A DNA stretch of 64,000 nt from Rotaria socialis (lineage: Eukaryota > Rotifera > Eurotatoria > Philodinida > Philodinidae), in the NCBI GenBank assembly GCA_905331475.1, contig CAJNYU010000018.1, positions 1 to 64,000 of the forward strand, written 5' to 3'. The position numbers and the translations under genes are program-made. The notes under the pieces are model-generated. The model worked only from the letters and a program-made list of their open reading frames with translations. It ran no database searches and was not told the origin of the DNA. Positions 1 to 12,410 of the stretch are shown here, piece by piece; the first letter of the stretch is position 1, and each line of letters begins with the position of its first letter.

Positions 1-2044
1 ATTTTTGCGCTGCCGGCAAAATATAAAGTTTTTTTCAGTGGATTTCGTTGAAAAACATTTTTTCGTATCATTAGGAACCATTCTGTGTGGAAATGAGAGC
101 AAATTTGCCGTGGGCCGATTTCGGGTCTTATCGACCCCCGTCCTTAATAAAATACAAAAATTTCTAATCAATATCAAAACTAGAGACATCAAATGGTTAA
201 CAATTGTTTATATTTTCCATCAGATTATATCGTCATGAATATTAGTTAAGTCATCGGAATCATTACTACTGTTCAATCGATAGATGTCTCATGCCTCTCG
301 AAATAAATATAAGGCACATCTTAAAAATTTCACTGTGACCACGTTACCGTGGTCGTGACTAATAAAAAATTTTCTCGTGACCATGACCGTGACCGTGACC
401 GTGGTCAGAGCTAACTTTTTTCTTTTATCAGTGATCGTGACCAAAAAAGTCGGTTACGCACTTCCCTATTTGTATCTCAGTAGATAATTGAAATTTTTCA
501 TGCTATATATTGAAAGATAGAACATGACATATTGGACAATATGAACTATTTCAATACAATATAATATAATATATAGTAAATAAGGTTTTGTAAAGTCAAC
601 AAGAGTCCACAGATGATTTCTTTTGACGTCTATCTAACTAGAATATATCTGTCTCTATTTCTTCTATAAACTAAAGAATTTCAATCCGGATTTGAGATAT
701 GTTGTAGAGCTGAACAATAAATCTGTATAAACCATGGTTATCGTTTGAATATTCATGATCACCGTAATAGAATATACATGTGTTGCCATAATTCTACTGA
801 TCAGTATTTATTTACCAATAAATCCGATTGAAAAATATTCAGATGAAAGAAATATTTAATTACTCTGTCGAATTCTGAATGATGATCAATAATGTGTTTC
901 ATTTAATAAAACTTTGAATCTATAATTTCGTTTTTTTCAAATACAATGGATCAGTTTAATATCAAAAGAAACTAGTAAAACAATGAGAAGTAAAGAAGTC
1001 ATGCGAACATTATTTTGATTCTGAAGTTTAGAATGATGGCATAAAAACCAAAAAAGGCTAGGACAATACTAAGGAAAAAAGGCAACGATAATCTCATTCT
1101 ACCAACTCTTTATCACAAATGTGATTGTACTTGTTTTTTCTTGATGATTATTATCATTATTTTTCTTGATTAATATTTTGATTAGGCGATCTCTTATTTA
1201 TTCTAGCTGCGCACAGAATACTTAAGTAGATTCGTTAGATATTGAGTCAGATTCCTCTACGTTATCTTTTTCGATATAGATTATATGAATATCATTTAAG
1301 TTGATGAACAAACCTTGTTTCCGATGATCTTCTCGTGCATGTTTTATCTATATTACCTTCCAAAAACGGAGTTGATTTAATTTGAATCTGACTCAGTTTA
1401 TCTTTATAGTTGATTTCTTTTCTCTGAAAACCTAAGACAGTTGATCGTTTAGGCTTAGCTGATTTTTCTTGTAAGTTTATTTTCTATTCGAACTCTCTCT
1501 CGATTTTCTTTTACTATCATATATTTAGTTATTCCGAATTACTCAGTTGATCATTTATCTTAATCAAACAATAACTAGTTCTATTTGTAATCGTTGTGTA
1601 CCTAAGTAATTATCTTAGTACTGTTTATTGCTTGAAAATTGGCCACTTGGTCGTAGAGGAGACAATATCGAGAGAAGTCTTTTTGCGTAAAAGAAAATAC
1701 ATAGTCGTCTTTGAACAACCGAAGAAAAAATGAACTGTTTTGCACAGTTCATTCGACTTGAAGAAACTTTGAAAAGCGCTATACTCACATAAAATAATTA
1801 ACCTTCTAGAAAGATATAATCTCTAAGAAAAATTTCCTCGCATCTCTCTGTTTCTCCTCCTTCCTAATTGTATGCATTGATAATGAGAAGGAAAGAGAAA
1901 AAAATGTGACCATCTGTATGCAATTGATTTTTCGACAGGCGAGAAGAAAACATCATTGTTATATTTGACGGATACGGTCAAATAGAATCAGTCAAAATGG
2001 ATGAACTATAAATAAAATAAGAAAAAGTCAATTTTAACATAAAT
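1..2044. other. Gene-free A+T-rich stretch
   Basis: I see no supported gene. A 77-codon open frame near the left edge lacks splice signals or family resemblance and is not called. The only structured part is a cluster of GTGACC-type hexamers at about 335-410. The rest is ordinary A+T-rich intergenic sequence upstream of the F-box gene. Confidence 0.6.
335..410. repeat. GTGACC hexamer cluster with inverted copies
   Basis: Direct copies of GTGACC/GTGACCGT lie next to the reverse complement GGTCAC/GGTCGTG, so the tract is both tandem and partly palindromic. A further GTGACC lies near 437. It stands out as G+C richer than its surroundings. Function is unknown. Confidence 0.6.
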
Positions 2045-5000
2045 ATGGAATGTCAACATATTAAATTATGTGATTTACCCGACGAGCTTCTATTAATTAT
2101 TTTCAAGAAATTGAAAAATGTTGAAATACTTTATTCTTTAATGGATATTAGCAAGCGACTCAATCAAATTGTATATGATCCGATATTCACTAGGGAAATA
2201 ACATTGATGAAACAAACCACATCAGTTAAACTCACTTCTCCATTACCTGATTTTGTACGTGATCGATTTTGTCTAGAAATAATACCAAAAATTCATGACA
2301 AAATCCAATGGCTCAAACTTGAAACATTATCTATGGAACGTATTCTTCTTGCTGTTAATAATTATTTGAATTTAAGACAATTAGATATATTTATTATGAA
2401 TACAGAAACTGACATGCAATTATTTACTAGTAAGATATTCCACTATGACTATTTTAATAATCTAATCATACAATAGACATTGACAAATTAATAGAGAACA
2501 TATTTGTTTTACATTGAAAATGAACATATTTTCATCATATATATTTAATAAAATGTGCCATATCAATTGTAAACAAGACAAATATATATAGAAGTTTCCA
2601 TAAATGAGTATCTCACCTTTAAGGTGCAAGCAATGTCAATTTCCAATAAAAAAATTTTTTATTAGATTTCTGTACGTCATTTGATGAAGCATGAGCTGAT
2701 GATTACAAAAAAAATACGTTTTACCGTTAGTAAATCATTTATTCGGTTAAAAAAAAAACGAAAAACTGTAAGGATGACGTTGTCTTCAATAAATCCATCC
2801 TTCTCGACATGTGACATATATTTTGTTTCGTTCGTTTTTTAAAGCTACTAAGAATAGTTTTTCGGATATAATATCAAAAAGTGAGTTGAGAAAAGCTATT
2901 AGACCCATTCTCAGTCCCGAAATCTTTTTGCGGTGCCACTCAGAATCACACCCAGCGCTATGTACATAAGTCGCTTTTTGTAAACCTCTATAGTTTTTCA
3001 ACGTCAGTGATGAGATCAAATATTTTATTTCATTGAATGTAACATAGCACTCGCCACAAAACGAACGATTCGTTTTTTTTGTTCTATGATGTTTCGTTAC
3101 CGAGAGAATCCATTGATTATGAATTCTGGTATGAATAGATTGAATTCTGTTGGCTGTAATTCTCAACTTTCTATATAAAAATAAAATCTTTTGGAGAGAG
3201 ACTCTCATATTCGGACATTAGCATTAAAAGATGACTCGACTGATGTAGAATTTTCTCGTATAGAATGACTTCAGTTCTTTTCTAGTTTTCACCTGAAACA
3301 GTAATAACTGATTCTCACCAAAAAAAAATTCAAGGTGATGAAAACGTTGAAAATATACATTAGTCGAAGCAGTTTTTGATGGTGTATCCGAAGAAATATT
3401 CTGAACAGGTTAGAAAAAGCACGAAGCAAAATATATGGCAGATTTTTATAAGAATGCCTTTATTTAAGACAACAATATCCTTCCAGTTTTTCGTATTTTT
3501 TCACCCGAAAAAAGTATTTACTAACGCTAAAAAATAGTCTTTTGTGATTTTCAGGTCAGATTGTATCAAATAATGTGAAAAAAATGCAAGAAAAAACTCT
3601 TAGTGAATATTTGAATTGCTTGTCTCTTGCATAGAAACACGATACGAATATATATGCATAGAGAAAGAAAAGATAGTTAAAAATGATTCGAATATTAATA
3701 GGATTCGTTTTATTGACATTGATATTTGTAAATACTAGGATTATAATTATATTGTATAATTGAATAAGAGAATTATTATCAATACACAAATATTTACTTT
3801 TTACGACGACTAGGAAGTTTTCATACGAATTATGATTAGAATTAATCTGCAAGTTGAAATAGAGAAGTAGAAATAAAGTTATTCAAGGAATATTTCATGA
3901 TCAAAAGAATCTTATCACAACAAATATAATAGAAATTTTTTTTTAAATAATAGAAAGTAGCATAATTTAATGTGTTAAATAAGAGTTGTTCGTCATTTGT
4001 TGGATTTTCATCAAGGAAACGAGAGTATTCTGTAACTACTTATCTAAATTTTACTTAAAGTTTTCTATTTTAGATGAGTAAATTATTGCGGAAATATAAG
4101 GATGAATATTGAACGAAACAACGATTCAAAGAAAAAGAGTTCTAATAAGTTTATTCTTTCAACAAGAGTGACAACGTGTAATTAGTAGGATATGTGAACA
4201 TATCACACTATGCGACGAGTGATTTAAAAAAAAGCACAAACACACACACAAGAAGGATTTGATGATGAGAATTAATGTTTTATATTTCTATATAGATACA
4301 TCATCTCTAGTTCACATTTTTCAAAATCAAATTGTGACACTAAATATTAACGGAAAAGAAGATCTACTAGGAGATCATTTGGAAATCAATCGACAAGCAG
4401 AAATCTTTATGAATATCTTAATTATTTGTAATAAACTTCGTCATTTCAAATTTTATACATCAGTACCTATTGGTACAGCGTATATATCATTTGGTATAGA
4501 ATCTCCAATTTTTTATCGTCGACTCTTGTAGAATTACATATAGTTGTCTACCGTTTTGATGAATGTCTTTTTCTACTCGACGGTCGTTTCAATCAATTAC
4601 GTATATTATTTGTGAAGACATTTCATATTCTTCCTCTTCAAAGATCGATTATCAACAAGGTAAATTCTTATAGAGAGATTATTTTGAAAATCAATGTGAA
4701 TTTTTCTACGAAATGGTCATATAAATTCTTGTTCTAGGAAAGACTACCAAATTTGAAACATGTTTCCTTGACATGCGAGAGTTTAATATGTGCTTATGAT
4801 GAAGTTATTGTGCCACATTTACAACGAATGATTAATCTGGAAAAATTGGCTTTATATTTTGTGGCTGATTACGACGATTTATTTATAGATGGGAATAATT
4901 TGCAGAAGAATATTATAAGTCATATGCCTCGTTTGAATCAGTTTATATTTAATATTCGATCAATGATTAACTATGAAAATCTAAATTATTTTCCATCAAA

Positions 5001-5574
5001 TGAAGATATTCATCGTACATTTATAAATTTCAAAGACAATCAAGTTACTTCTTGTGTTGATTATTTTCCAAAATCAAAATATGGTCAATGTCATATTTAC
5101 TCATATCCATTTACATTAACATATTATGAAAATCTAACTAATAATTGTCCAGATGGATTATTTAATACTGTTCAACAAATCGAATTATTTGACGAACGTC
5201 TTTTTGAACATGAATTTTTTATTAAAATTTCTCAATCATTTCCTTTTCTTAAAGAATTAACTATAATTAATTCCGAGCAACAAAAGTCCAATAATGAAAA
5301 TCGAAAATATTCAATTATTAATTATTATCATCTAACTAAACTTCATCTTGTGCATGTTCATGATGATTATGCTGAACAATTTTTACTTGATACAAAAACC
5401 TATCTATCAAATTATATTCAATTGTCAATTCATTATGATCAATTACAACGTGTAACAGAATATTTCACAAGAAATACAACACGATATAATTGTTCAAAAG
5501 TAAAACAACTTTATCTTTATGGTTTATCGCAATTACCTAAACAATATAATACTTACTTTCCTTATCTTAAATAA
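2045..5574 (+). CDS. F-box / leucine-rich-repeat-like protein, three exons, one frameshift
   Basis: Exons read as 2045-2429, 4296-4659 and 4738-5574, about 528 aa if read through. The N-terminus carries an F-box at residues about 11-50 (LPDELLLIIFKKL), which in this fold binds Skp1 of SCF ubiquitin ligases. The rest is irregular Leu-rich sequence, presumably the substrate-binding part. The layout matches a large bdelloid family known to me, including the conserved block DGRFNQL and the ending QLPKQYNTYFP. Splice phases agree: exon 1 ends in phase 1 at GTAAGA, and exon 2 opens after TATATAG. In exon 2 the frame breaks at a six-T run, 4509-4514; one extra T would restore the family reading SSTLVELH. 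Intron 1 is 1,866 nt, intron 2 only 78 nt. The gene is either a young pseudogene or carries a base-calling error. Confidence 0.85.
2430..4295 (+). other. 1.87-kb intron 1 of the F-box gene
   Basis: The intron opens with GTAAGA and closes with CTATATAG. It contains two open frames on the minus strand (about 2786-3208 and 3556-3852) without recognisable domains, plus a short CA run at 4240-4250. I found no terminal inverted repeats that would mark an inserted transposon. It is far longer than the neighbouring 78-nt intron. Confidence 0.6.
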
Positions 5575-7673
5575 ATATCATTGTTTTATAAATAATATGA
5601 AAACATTGACAAAGATAACAAAGTGAACTTACATACATTGAAAACAAAATAATTCATATAGAAGTGCTGGAAAAGAATAATTTCCTTGATAAGAGTCAAA
5701 GAAGGTGTGTGCACGATAGATGAGGATATTTTCTTGATCCATACATATCTCTATCACTAATGAAATCATTTGACTTTTTCAAGATTTTAATCAATATTAT
5801 TTGTTCAGTTAGTCAAATAATTATTTTGTTTGCTCGATTCTACTTATATTTAAACCATTCTTTGATAATTATTTATCAACAATCGGTGTTTCAATAGTCT
5901 AGATAAATATATCAGTCATCTTTCGTTATTGACCAGACAACATTGAATTTTATTTTTTAGTTAAAGAAGAATAAATAGATGATTAAAAAAACAATAGATA
6001 ATAAATTTTTGTATTGTTGACGTTGTTTTTTATTTTGTTTAACATTTATGATTGGTTCGGAATCTTGATTCGTTCTTTATCACCAATATATTCGATCATT
6101 TCCTCTTTGACGAAAACTAATTGAGATTATTATAAACATGTTAAAATGTTCCCTAGAAAATAAAATAATTTAAGAGAAAAGGGAGAAATAAATATAAGAC
6201 ATAATAGAAATAAGATTTAATCAAGCAGAATTGTTTCTTAGAAATATTATTTTTCTAATCTTTTTATATGTTTATCCAGTAGTGTTCAGACTTCCGAAAA
6301 AAGAAATTTCGGAAGTTTCAGAGATTTCAAGCATTCATGTTCGCAATTGAACGTTACTTCCTAAAATTGCTGAAATTTCCAATATGTCTAAAAACTTTTG
6401 ATTTGTACTGCTATATAGTAATCGAGCTGATGGAAATTTCAGAAATATGGGTAATTTCCTTTTTGGAATTCTGAACATACCTCTCCTATCTCAGATAAAT
6501 AGAATTGGTTATATCTTGATCTGTAATAATCAATCAATAAAAATAATCCGTTAATATATTAATTTTACCTAAATATTCAAGGAGATGAATTTCTGATTCG
6601 GAAATTGCATTCGAATATTATTCAATGAAACAAAATATAAATATCTACAATCTTATCAACAATGACCAATGTTCTTCCTTCAAAACTTTTATTTTTCTTA
6701 AAGCTTTTTTTCTCTTCCAAACAATGTTCTATCGAAACGAAAACGATATCATTTGACAATTTTCAGCAGACAAATATCTCATGAAACGAATAAGGTAAAA
6801 ATCATTGGAATTAAGTGTGAATGAAATGAATATATTTCCTCCGATATCTACACCCTCACCCTCATGAGTAGATTTGCTTTCAAGAAAATCAATTAAAAAG
6901 AAATCTGTAATGTATTATTTGATGTGTTTTTATCCCTTCTTTCGAACGATAAAAACCGCCAATTTTTCGCTATATTTGTTCTTCATTTATTGCAAAAATA
7001 TAATTCACCATTGTTTTGTTAAACAGACCGAAGTAAGTTCCTATCAAATTATTATTATTAATGATATTCGTTGAAGTTGGATCAAATAGCATAGAAAAAT
7101 AGAGTATCGTTTTCTTCATCACAACGCAACAAAAATATTTCTTAAAGCTTCTTATATGAAAATACGATAATGGCACCACCAATTTTGGTATACTCTAAGC
7201 ATTCGAGCATCTATTTGTCTTGAAAAATTAGGTTCTTTTTTAAACAGAAAAAAGAAATCTTATTACTCTCCGATTTTACTTCTTCACGAGAGAGCAATCG
7301 TATTTAGTCGAGTTAATTTCCCGTTTTATTGTATCAATTTACCATTAACGCCGATCGGTGAATTCAATGAAAGTCAACGATCAAATTGTATTTATTGTTT
7401 TATGTTTTTTATTTCTCAGCAATAAAGAGACATTCTATACGAGACTGAGACTATGTAGTTGATTTACAAGTTGAATAAATTTCTTTTCTTGAATTATCTT
7501 AAATTTAATTTTTAATTTCAAATGTAAAGAGAAGAAATTAATCAAATGGTTGATTGAAATTGAATGTCATTATTATACGATACTTCTTTCAATCTAAGAT
7601 TATTTTCTTATATTATACGTTCATTACATAAAGTATCAAGAAAAAAAAACTAAAATACAAAAATTCTCAATCA
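5575..7673. other. Intergenic, no gene seen
   Basis: A+T-rich sequence without supported coding exons. The only notable structure is an imperfect inverted repeat at 6283-6478. Short open frames at 6874-7182 overlap each other on opposite strands and show no family resemblance. Confidence 0.55.
6283..6478. repeat. Imperfect inverted repeat, about 196 bp
   Basis: The left end reads TGTTCAGACTTCCGAAAAAA. The right end is nearly its reverse complement, with TTTTTGGAATTCTGAACA. Arms match over roughly 27 bp and then weakly further in, with several GGAAATTTC-like words. It may be a small decayed foldback element or MITE. Confidence 0.45.
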
Positions 7674-8208
7674 ATGTTATCGCACTCATTGGCATTTATT
7701 TTGTTAGATAAACGTACGGGTAATTTACTTGGTGGAAATCAAAAATTAAAAGAAAAATTTCGAAAACTTCTTTCACCCATTCAACAATTTGATAAACCAA
7801 CATCTTGTTTAGATTCTATCGAATTATCATTAAAAGATAAATGTATTCTTTTTTAACATCAAATAGTTTTGCAGATGAAGAATTTCTTAAAAAAATTGCT
7901 TCATATTCGAATGTTTATCATATTTATATTTATGATCAACAAGGAAATAATTATCAAATTGACGATTGAAATCTTGCAAAAAAATGGGTTCAGAAAGAAT
8001 CATACAATTTGATGAACAACTTTACAAACAAATTATCTTGGATTTAATTAAAATATATTCAAAGGAATATGATCAAGCAGGACAAGGAAAACAAGCTAAA
8101 GAATTACTCGAATCCGTAGTTAAATTAATCAATACGATCGATGATAAAGATGAAGAATTACAACAAATGAAAAAATATCTATTATCTCGTATAAGTTATC
8201 TTAAATAA
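7674..8208 (+). pseudogene. Broken bdelloid-type gene fragment, unrecognised domain
   Basis: Three adjoining frames read as one protein of about 178 aa. The first starts FILLDKRTGNLLGGNQKL. The second continues with FADEEFLKKIASYSNVYHIY. The third starts around the Met of MGSERIIQFDEQL and ends in a helical tail before TAA at 8208. The frame is lost at a six-T run (7849-7854) and again at a seven-A run (about 7978-7984); each would be restored by one extra base. A TGA also lies between the two. The first half resembles the short Rossmann-like N-terminal region found in some bdelloid TPR or ADP-ribosyltransferase proteins, but I cannot assign it firmly. It ends 143 bp from the tail of the oppositely oriented RFX gene. 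Confidence 0.5.
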
Positions 8209-8351
8209 ATTATTTTTCTTTTCTTGAATAAATGGTGTACTCTCTTCTTAATAAAAAGAGAACGGTTATTTATTTGAAGACACAAAAAAAAGGAGACAGA
8301 ATCTAATACAGAACAAATAAATTTACAGGAAAACCAAAAGAAAAACAAAAG

Positions 8352-11300
8352 TTAAACAGCGACAAGTTCATCTGTTGTTTTAAGTCTTTTAACTGAATCA
8401 CAATTATTATTGTCTTTTTCATTTTGTTGAATCGAATTCATTGTTGCTGTTGTTGTTGTTAATGTTGGCTGACTTGCTAATTTAGCGGCTGATACTAACT
8501 TATTAATGATTGGTAATTGAACTGTTGAACCAGATAATGTTAATATTTGAGCCTATTGAAAATAAAACAAAAAGGTTTTCTTTTAATTTTTAATAAATAT
8601 ATTTACTGGTGAAAGTGTATCTTTTTTAACAACTAATGAGATTTTTGGTTGAATATTTCGACGTTCAATGGAAATACTTGATGCTAATCCATTTGATGAA
8701 TTGATTCCATCATAAATTGATAATTTATTTTGAAGAGTTAACTTTAAAAAAAAATAAAGAATTTTTTTAAAGAGAAATTAAAATAAGTTTACTTCAGCCA
8801 TAATAGCAATTGGAGTTTTTTGTGTATGTAATGCAATTTTATGTTCAATTAAATAAAATAAATACTCATCATAAAGAAGACGAATTAAATGAAATGAACC
8901 AAATGATGCAGCACTACGTAATGTTAAATCTCGAATAACCATTGAACAATAAAAAGACCAATTTAAAAGGATTTGTTTTGCTTGTTTTGTATATTTTTCT
9001 GCTGAGAAATTTGAATACGGTTTAAGAAGATCATTTAATAATGAATCAAGCCATTGTGACCAATCTTCTAATGTTGATTGAGATGATAAATGATTTTTGA
9101 ATTCTCTCTCAATACGCGAAACTAAATTATCATCACATTCACAAACCCACCATGCTTGTTCCTACAAAAAAAGGAACTAAATTATTTTAATAGATAATAA
9201 AATAAAAGAAACGAACTTGAACATTATGAAAATCGACTTTATTTAAATCAGCTAGCATTTGATTAACTTGTGTTGCATTAAGAAGAACAGCACGTGCTGC
9301 TTGAGCTAAATGATTTAATGATGTATAACGTCTTAATGTCATTGCAAATGCATTTATGATTGTTAATTTAATTGTTTTCAATCGTTCTGGTAAATGACCT
9401 AATGCTGTACGAAGCCAACCATCGACACTTTTACCAAATGTTCGAATCGATTGTGTTGCACTTGCTAAAAAAAAATATTTTCTAATCAATATGGAATATC
9501 GAACATAAAATAAAGATTATCCCATGGTTAATTATATTACTAAGCAACAGTTCTTCTATTCAGTATTGAATTGAAAATGAAAAAAAATAATGATTTACTT
9601 GGCATTGGTGATAAAATATCCACAATCAATCGATCAACTAATTGTTGATATAATTGATAATCTGAATTTCTAATAAATTCTTGAACATTATATAATGAAC
9701 AGATTGAATGAAATAAAGCCATTGGAATAGTTTCTTCTCTTCCTGTTTGAGACCAAAAATTGAACCAAATTTGTTCAACTGACCCAAAATCTAATGTTGT
9801 TATAACATCAAATAATTTCTTCAATGAAAATATTTTAAATTTCTTAAAAATAAAATCAAAATAGTTTAACTTACAAGACAATGATCTTTATAAATATTTT
9901 CAAAACGTTTAATATCATCTTGTAAAATTCCTTCTGGTAATTGAACATTCGTGTCGATTTGAATATTTTCATTAATAATAAATGAATTATTTTCGTGTAG
10001 AAATTGCTTTGTATCTGTTTGAGATAATGTTGATTCGGATTGTGATGAATATGATTGATCATTTATGTTTGGTTTATTCTCTGGTGATGAACCATCATTT
10101 GATGTTGACCAGCGACGATTTTTAAAATTAGCAAATGCGTTATTACCTCGAAATGTTAGTCCACCATGTTCATCCGAAAAAGCATTTAACGATGAATTTT
10201 GTTTAACACGTATACCATAATAATGATATTTTGAGTTTCCTCGTGTACCCAAACGACGAGTACGAAGACCAAGAAAAACTGATCGAATTAATTTTCCAAA
10301 TGAAGCTGGATTAACAGCTTCTAATTTTTGTTCTGAACAATGTTGTAAATAGAACGAATATAATGTTGAACGACGAAGTGAACAACCTTCGGCTGGTTCA
10401 AAATTATCAACTAACCATTGAACCTTTAGAAAAAAATCAATTGTATTTTTAGTTTATTTCCTTAAACAGAGAAGTAAGTTAACACTAATCAAAACATTTA
10501 TTTTGCCCAGATTTCACAAGTATTTCGAAGTTTATACAATTATATTTCAACTTATTTGTTAATAGAGAAGTCAATTATTAACGATGGGCGATAAACAATA
10601 TTCTTTTGTTATTATACCCCACTGAGAACAGTAACGTCGACTATTCCAACTGAGTTATCTGTTTTATTTTATTCAATACTTATAATGATAATTTTAATAT
10701 AGCTAAAATATAAATTTATGTTCTAGAATCACTTAAATATTTAGCTGAATTTTTTAAATCACAACATAAATTTCATTCATGCAACTGTATTAGACTTGGA
10801 TTTTACATTTGTCAAAAGAAAATAGTTATATTTTCAATGACTTAGATTTGCTAGTTTCTATGTAAAATACATTGTTTATACTACTGTGACTAGAGTACAT
10901 ACTACGCGTACTAATCTAAAACAGATGAATTAAATAAGATTCTATATATCATTTAATTGAGATAAGATAACTAGAGAGAAAATAAGGTGCAATAAATAAA
11001 ATTTCTTGTCATGTATTTTGTTAAAATTACAAACCATCTCATACTAACATAGAAACCGTTTTATTTACAGAGAAATTTCTTTTTCTATTCTATGCATTAT
11101 TAATAGACATCGGCTAGATGTTTTCTCTATGTAAATTTAAGTAAGCAACTGGCAGATTGTTCGATTCCCAATAGACGCCATCTTCAACGTATGAACAATT
11201 ACTTCTGTATTATAATGAAAAAATGTCAAGTCAAAAACTAGAGTTAATAACTATTTTATGTCATGTAAAATTTAATTTTCATCTAAATCTCGTTATTTAA

Positions 11301-12007
11301 TAACCAATAAAGACAATTGCCGATTTTCTTTATCAAAAATTTACTTCCAAGCTGAGAACTTTATTAAGTTTCGTCATATTAATGAATAATTCTTCGTTAG
11401 TTTTCTCTTCAATCTATGCTTTAATATTCTTACTGTTGCTGGTGATGCTCGTGTTGTATGTGTCAATGGTTGTGAACCACTTTCTAATGATGGAACAAAA
11501 TATCCACCTGTACATGATAATATATGATGTGAAAAACTATCCGATGACGCATTCTAGTAAAAACAGAAATGATTAAGCAGAATGTTTTATTCGATAAAAT
11601 ATTTTTTTTACCGATGATTGTGGTTGAAAAAAGGAATTCGTTCCTGTATAAAGTGTACCATCACTTGAATTGAATTGAAATTGACTAAACAACGAATGTC
11701 ATGAATGATTTTAGAAAAACGCAAAAAAACGTCAAGTTAACTTACACAGGACCAGAAATATTATTTGAATTTTGATTTATTTGTGAATTTTGATTCGGTG
11801 GATGTGCTTTAGCAATAATAACTCTTCCTGTTGTTTGATTTCCATTGGTTTCTCCACCTGTTTGATTCGTTGTTGCTACTAAATATTGTCCTTGTTGACC
11901 ATTTAAACGCGATTCATTCTTTGAAAAACGAAAATAAAATTTTCCGAACTTAAATAAACAAAAGAAATTATCTTTACTCGTATTGGAAGTGTTGTTGATG
12001 ATGACAT
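8352..12007 (-). CDS. RFX: RFX-family transcription factor, complete, nine exons
   Basis: Exons in coding order: 12007-11978, 11918-11746, 11684-11612, 11553-11434, 10423-9875, 9818-9599, 9464-9217, 9161-8793, 8741-8607 and a last one 8552-8352. That is ten coding blocks counting the 10-codon first exon, about 705 aa, with every junction phase in agreement. The winged-helix DNA-binding domain (about residues 122-210) starts LTHTTRASPAT across a 1,010-nt intron and includes GTRGNSKYHYYGIRVK. It is followed by the RFX B, C and dimerisation regions, with TLRRYTSLNHLAQAARAVL and WSFYCSMVIRDLTLRSAASF. The N-terminal part is Gln/Asn-rich as in RFX1-3 activation regions. RFX1-3 factors bind X-box promoters and switch on ciliary genes, so B9D1 about 6 kb away is a likely target. 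A possible X-box lies 243 bp upstream. All key DNA-contact residues look intact. Confidence 0.96.
10424..11433 (-). other. 1-kb intron splitting the RFX DNA-binding domain
   Basis: It opens with GTAAGA and closes with TTCTAAAG on the minus strand. I see no coding exon, repeat or RNA gene in it. The other RFX introns are about 50-130 nt. Confidence 0.7.
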
Positions 12008-12410
12008 TGCTTAAACTTAAAAGATAAAAATAATCGAATATCCATATATAATAGATAATTCATTCTTTTGTTTTCTTTTTTTAGAAGAACGTCAAAAATA
12101 TAAAAGATTGTTTTCTTTAAGAAAGTTTCGTTATGGTAACCCGTTTTTTTTCTTTATTTTTTACTGACCTGACGACGGTTACTTGACAAGAATACGAAAG
12201 ATCTCGATGACTACCGTTACTTTAGTCAATGCAATAAGAGAAAAAGAATGACACCAAGCAACGGTCGTCCAAGCATTCTGTTACCTAGGGGTCACATTCT
12301 TATCGTAGACAAATATATAGCACGATGGTGCATACTTTTATTTTATTTATGCACTTTCAACATTTTATCATAGATGTCACTGATTTATTAAGTTTAAAAG
12401 AAAAAACTTA
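12008..12410. promoter_or_regulatory. Region between GULO 3' end and RFX start; candidate X-box
   Basis: This 403-bp gap holds the likely RFX promoter. At 12250-12262 the bases GACACC-A-AGCAAC fit the X-box pattern GTNRCC N0-3 RGYAAC in 11 of 12 positions. A second half-site, GGTAAC, lies at 12135-12140. X-boxes are bound by RFX proteins, so this could be autoregulation. This is inference from a short motif that could occur by chance. Confidence 0.35.

Noticed and set aside
2786-3208. 140-codon minus-strand frame inside F-box intron 1
   Set aside because: No domain, no splice context and no family resemblance; the region is flanked by valid intron borders of the F-box gene.
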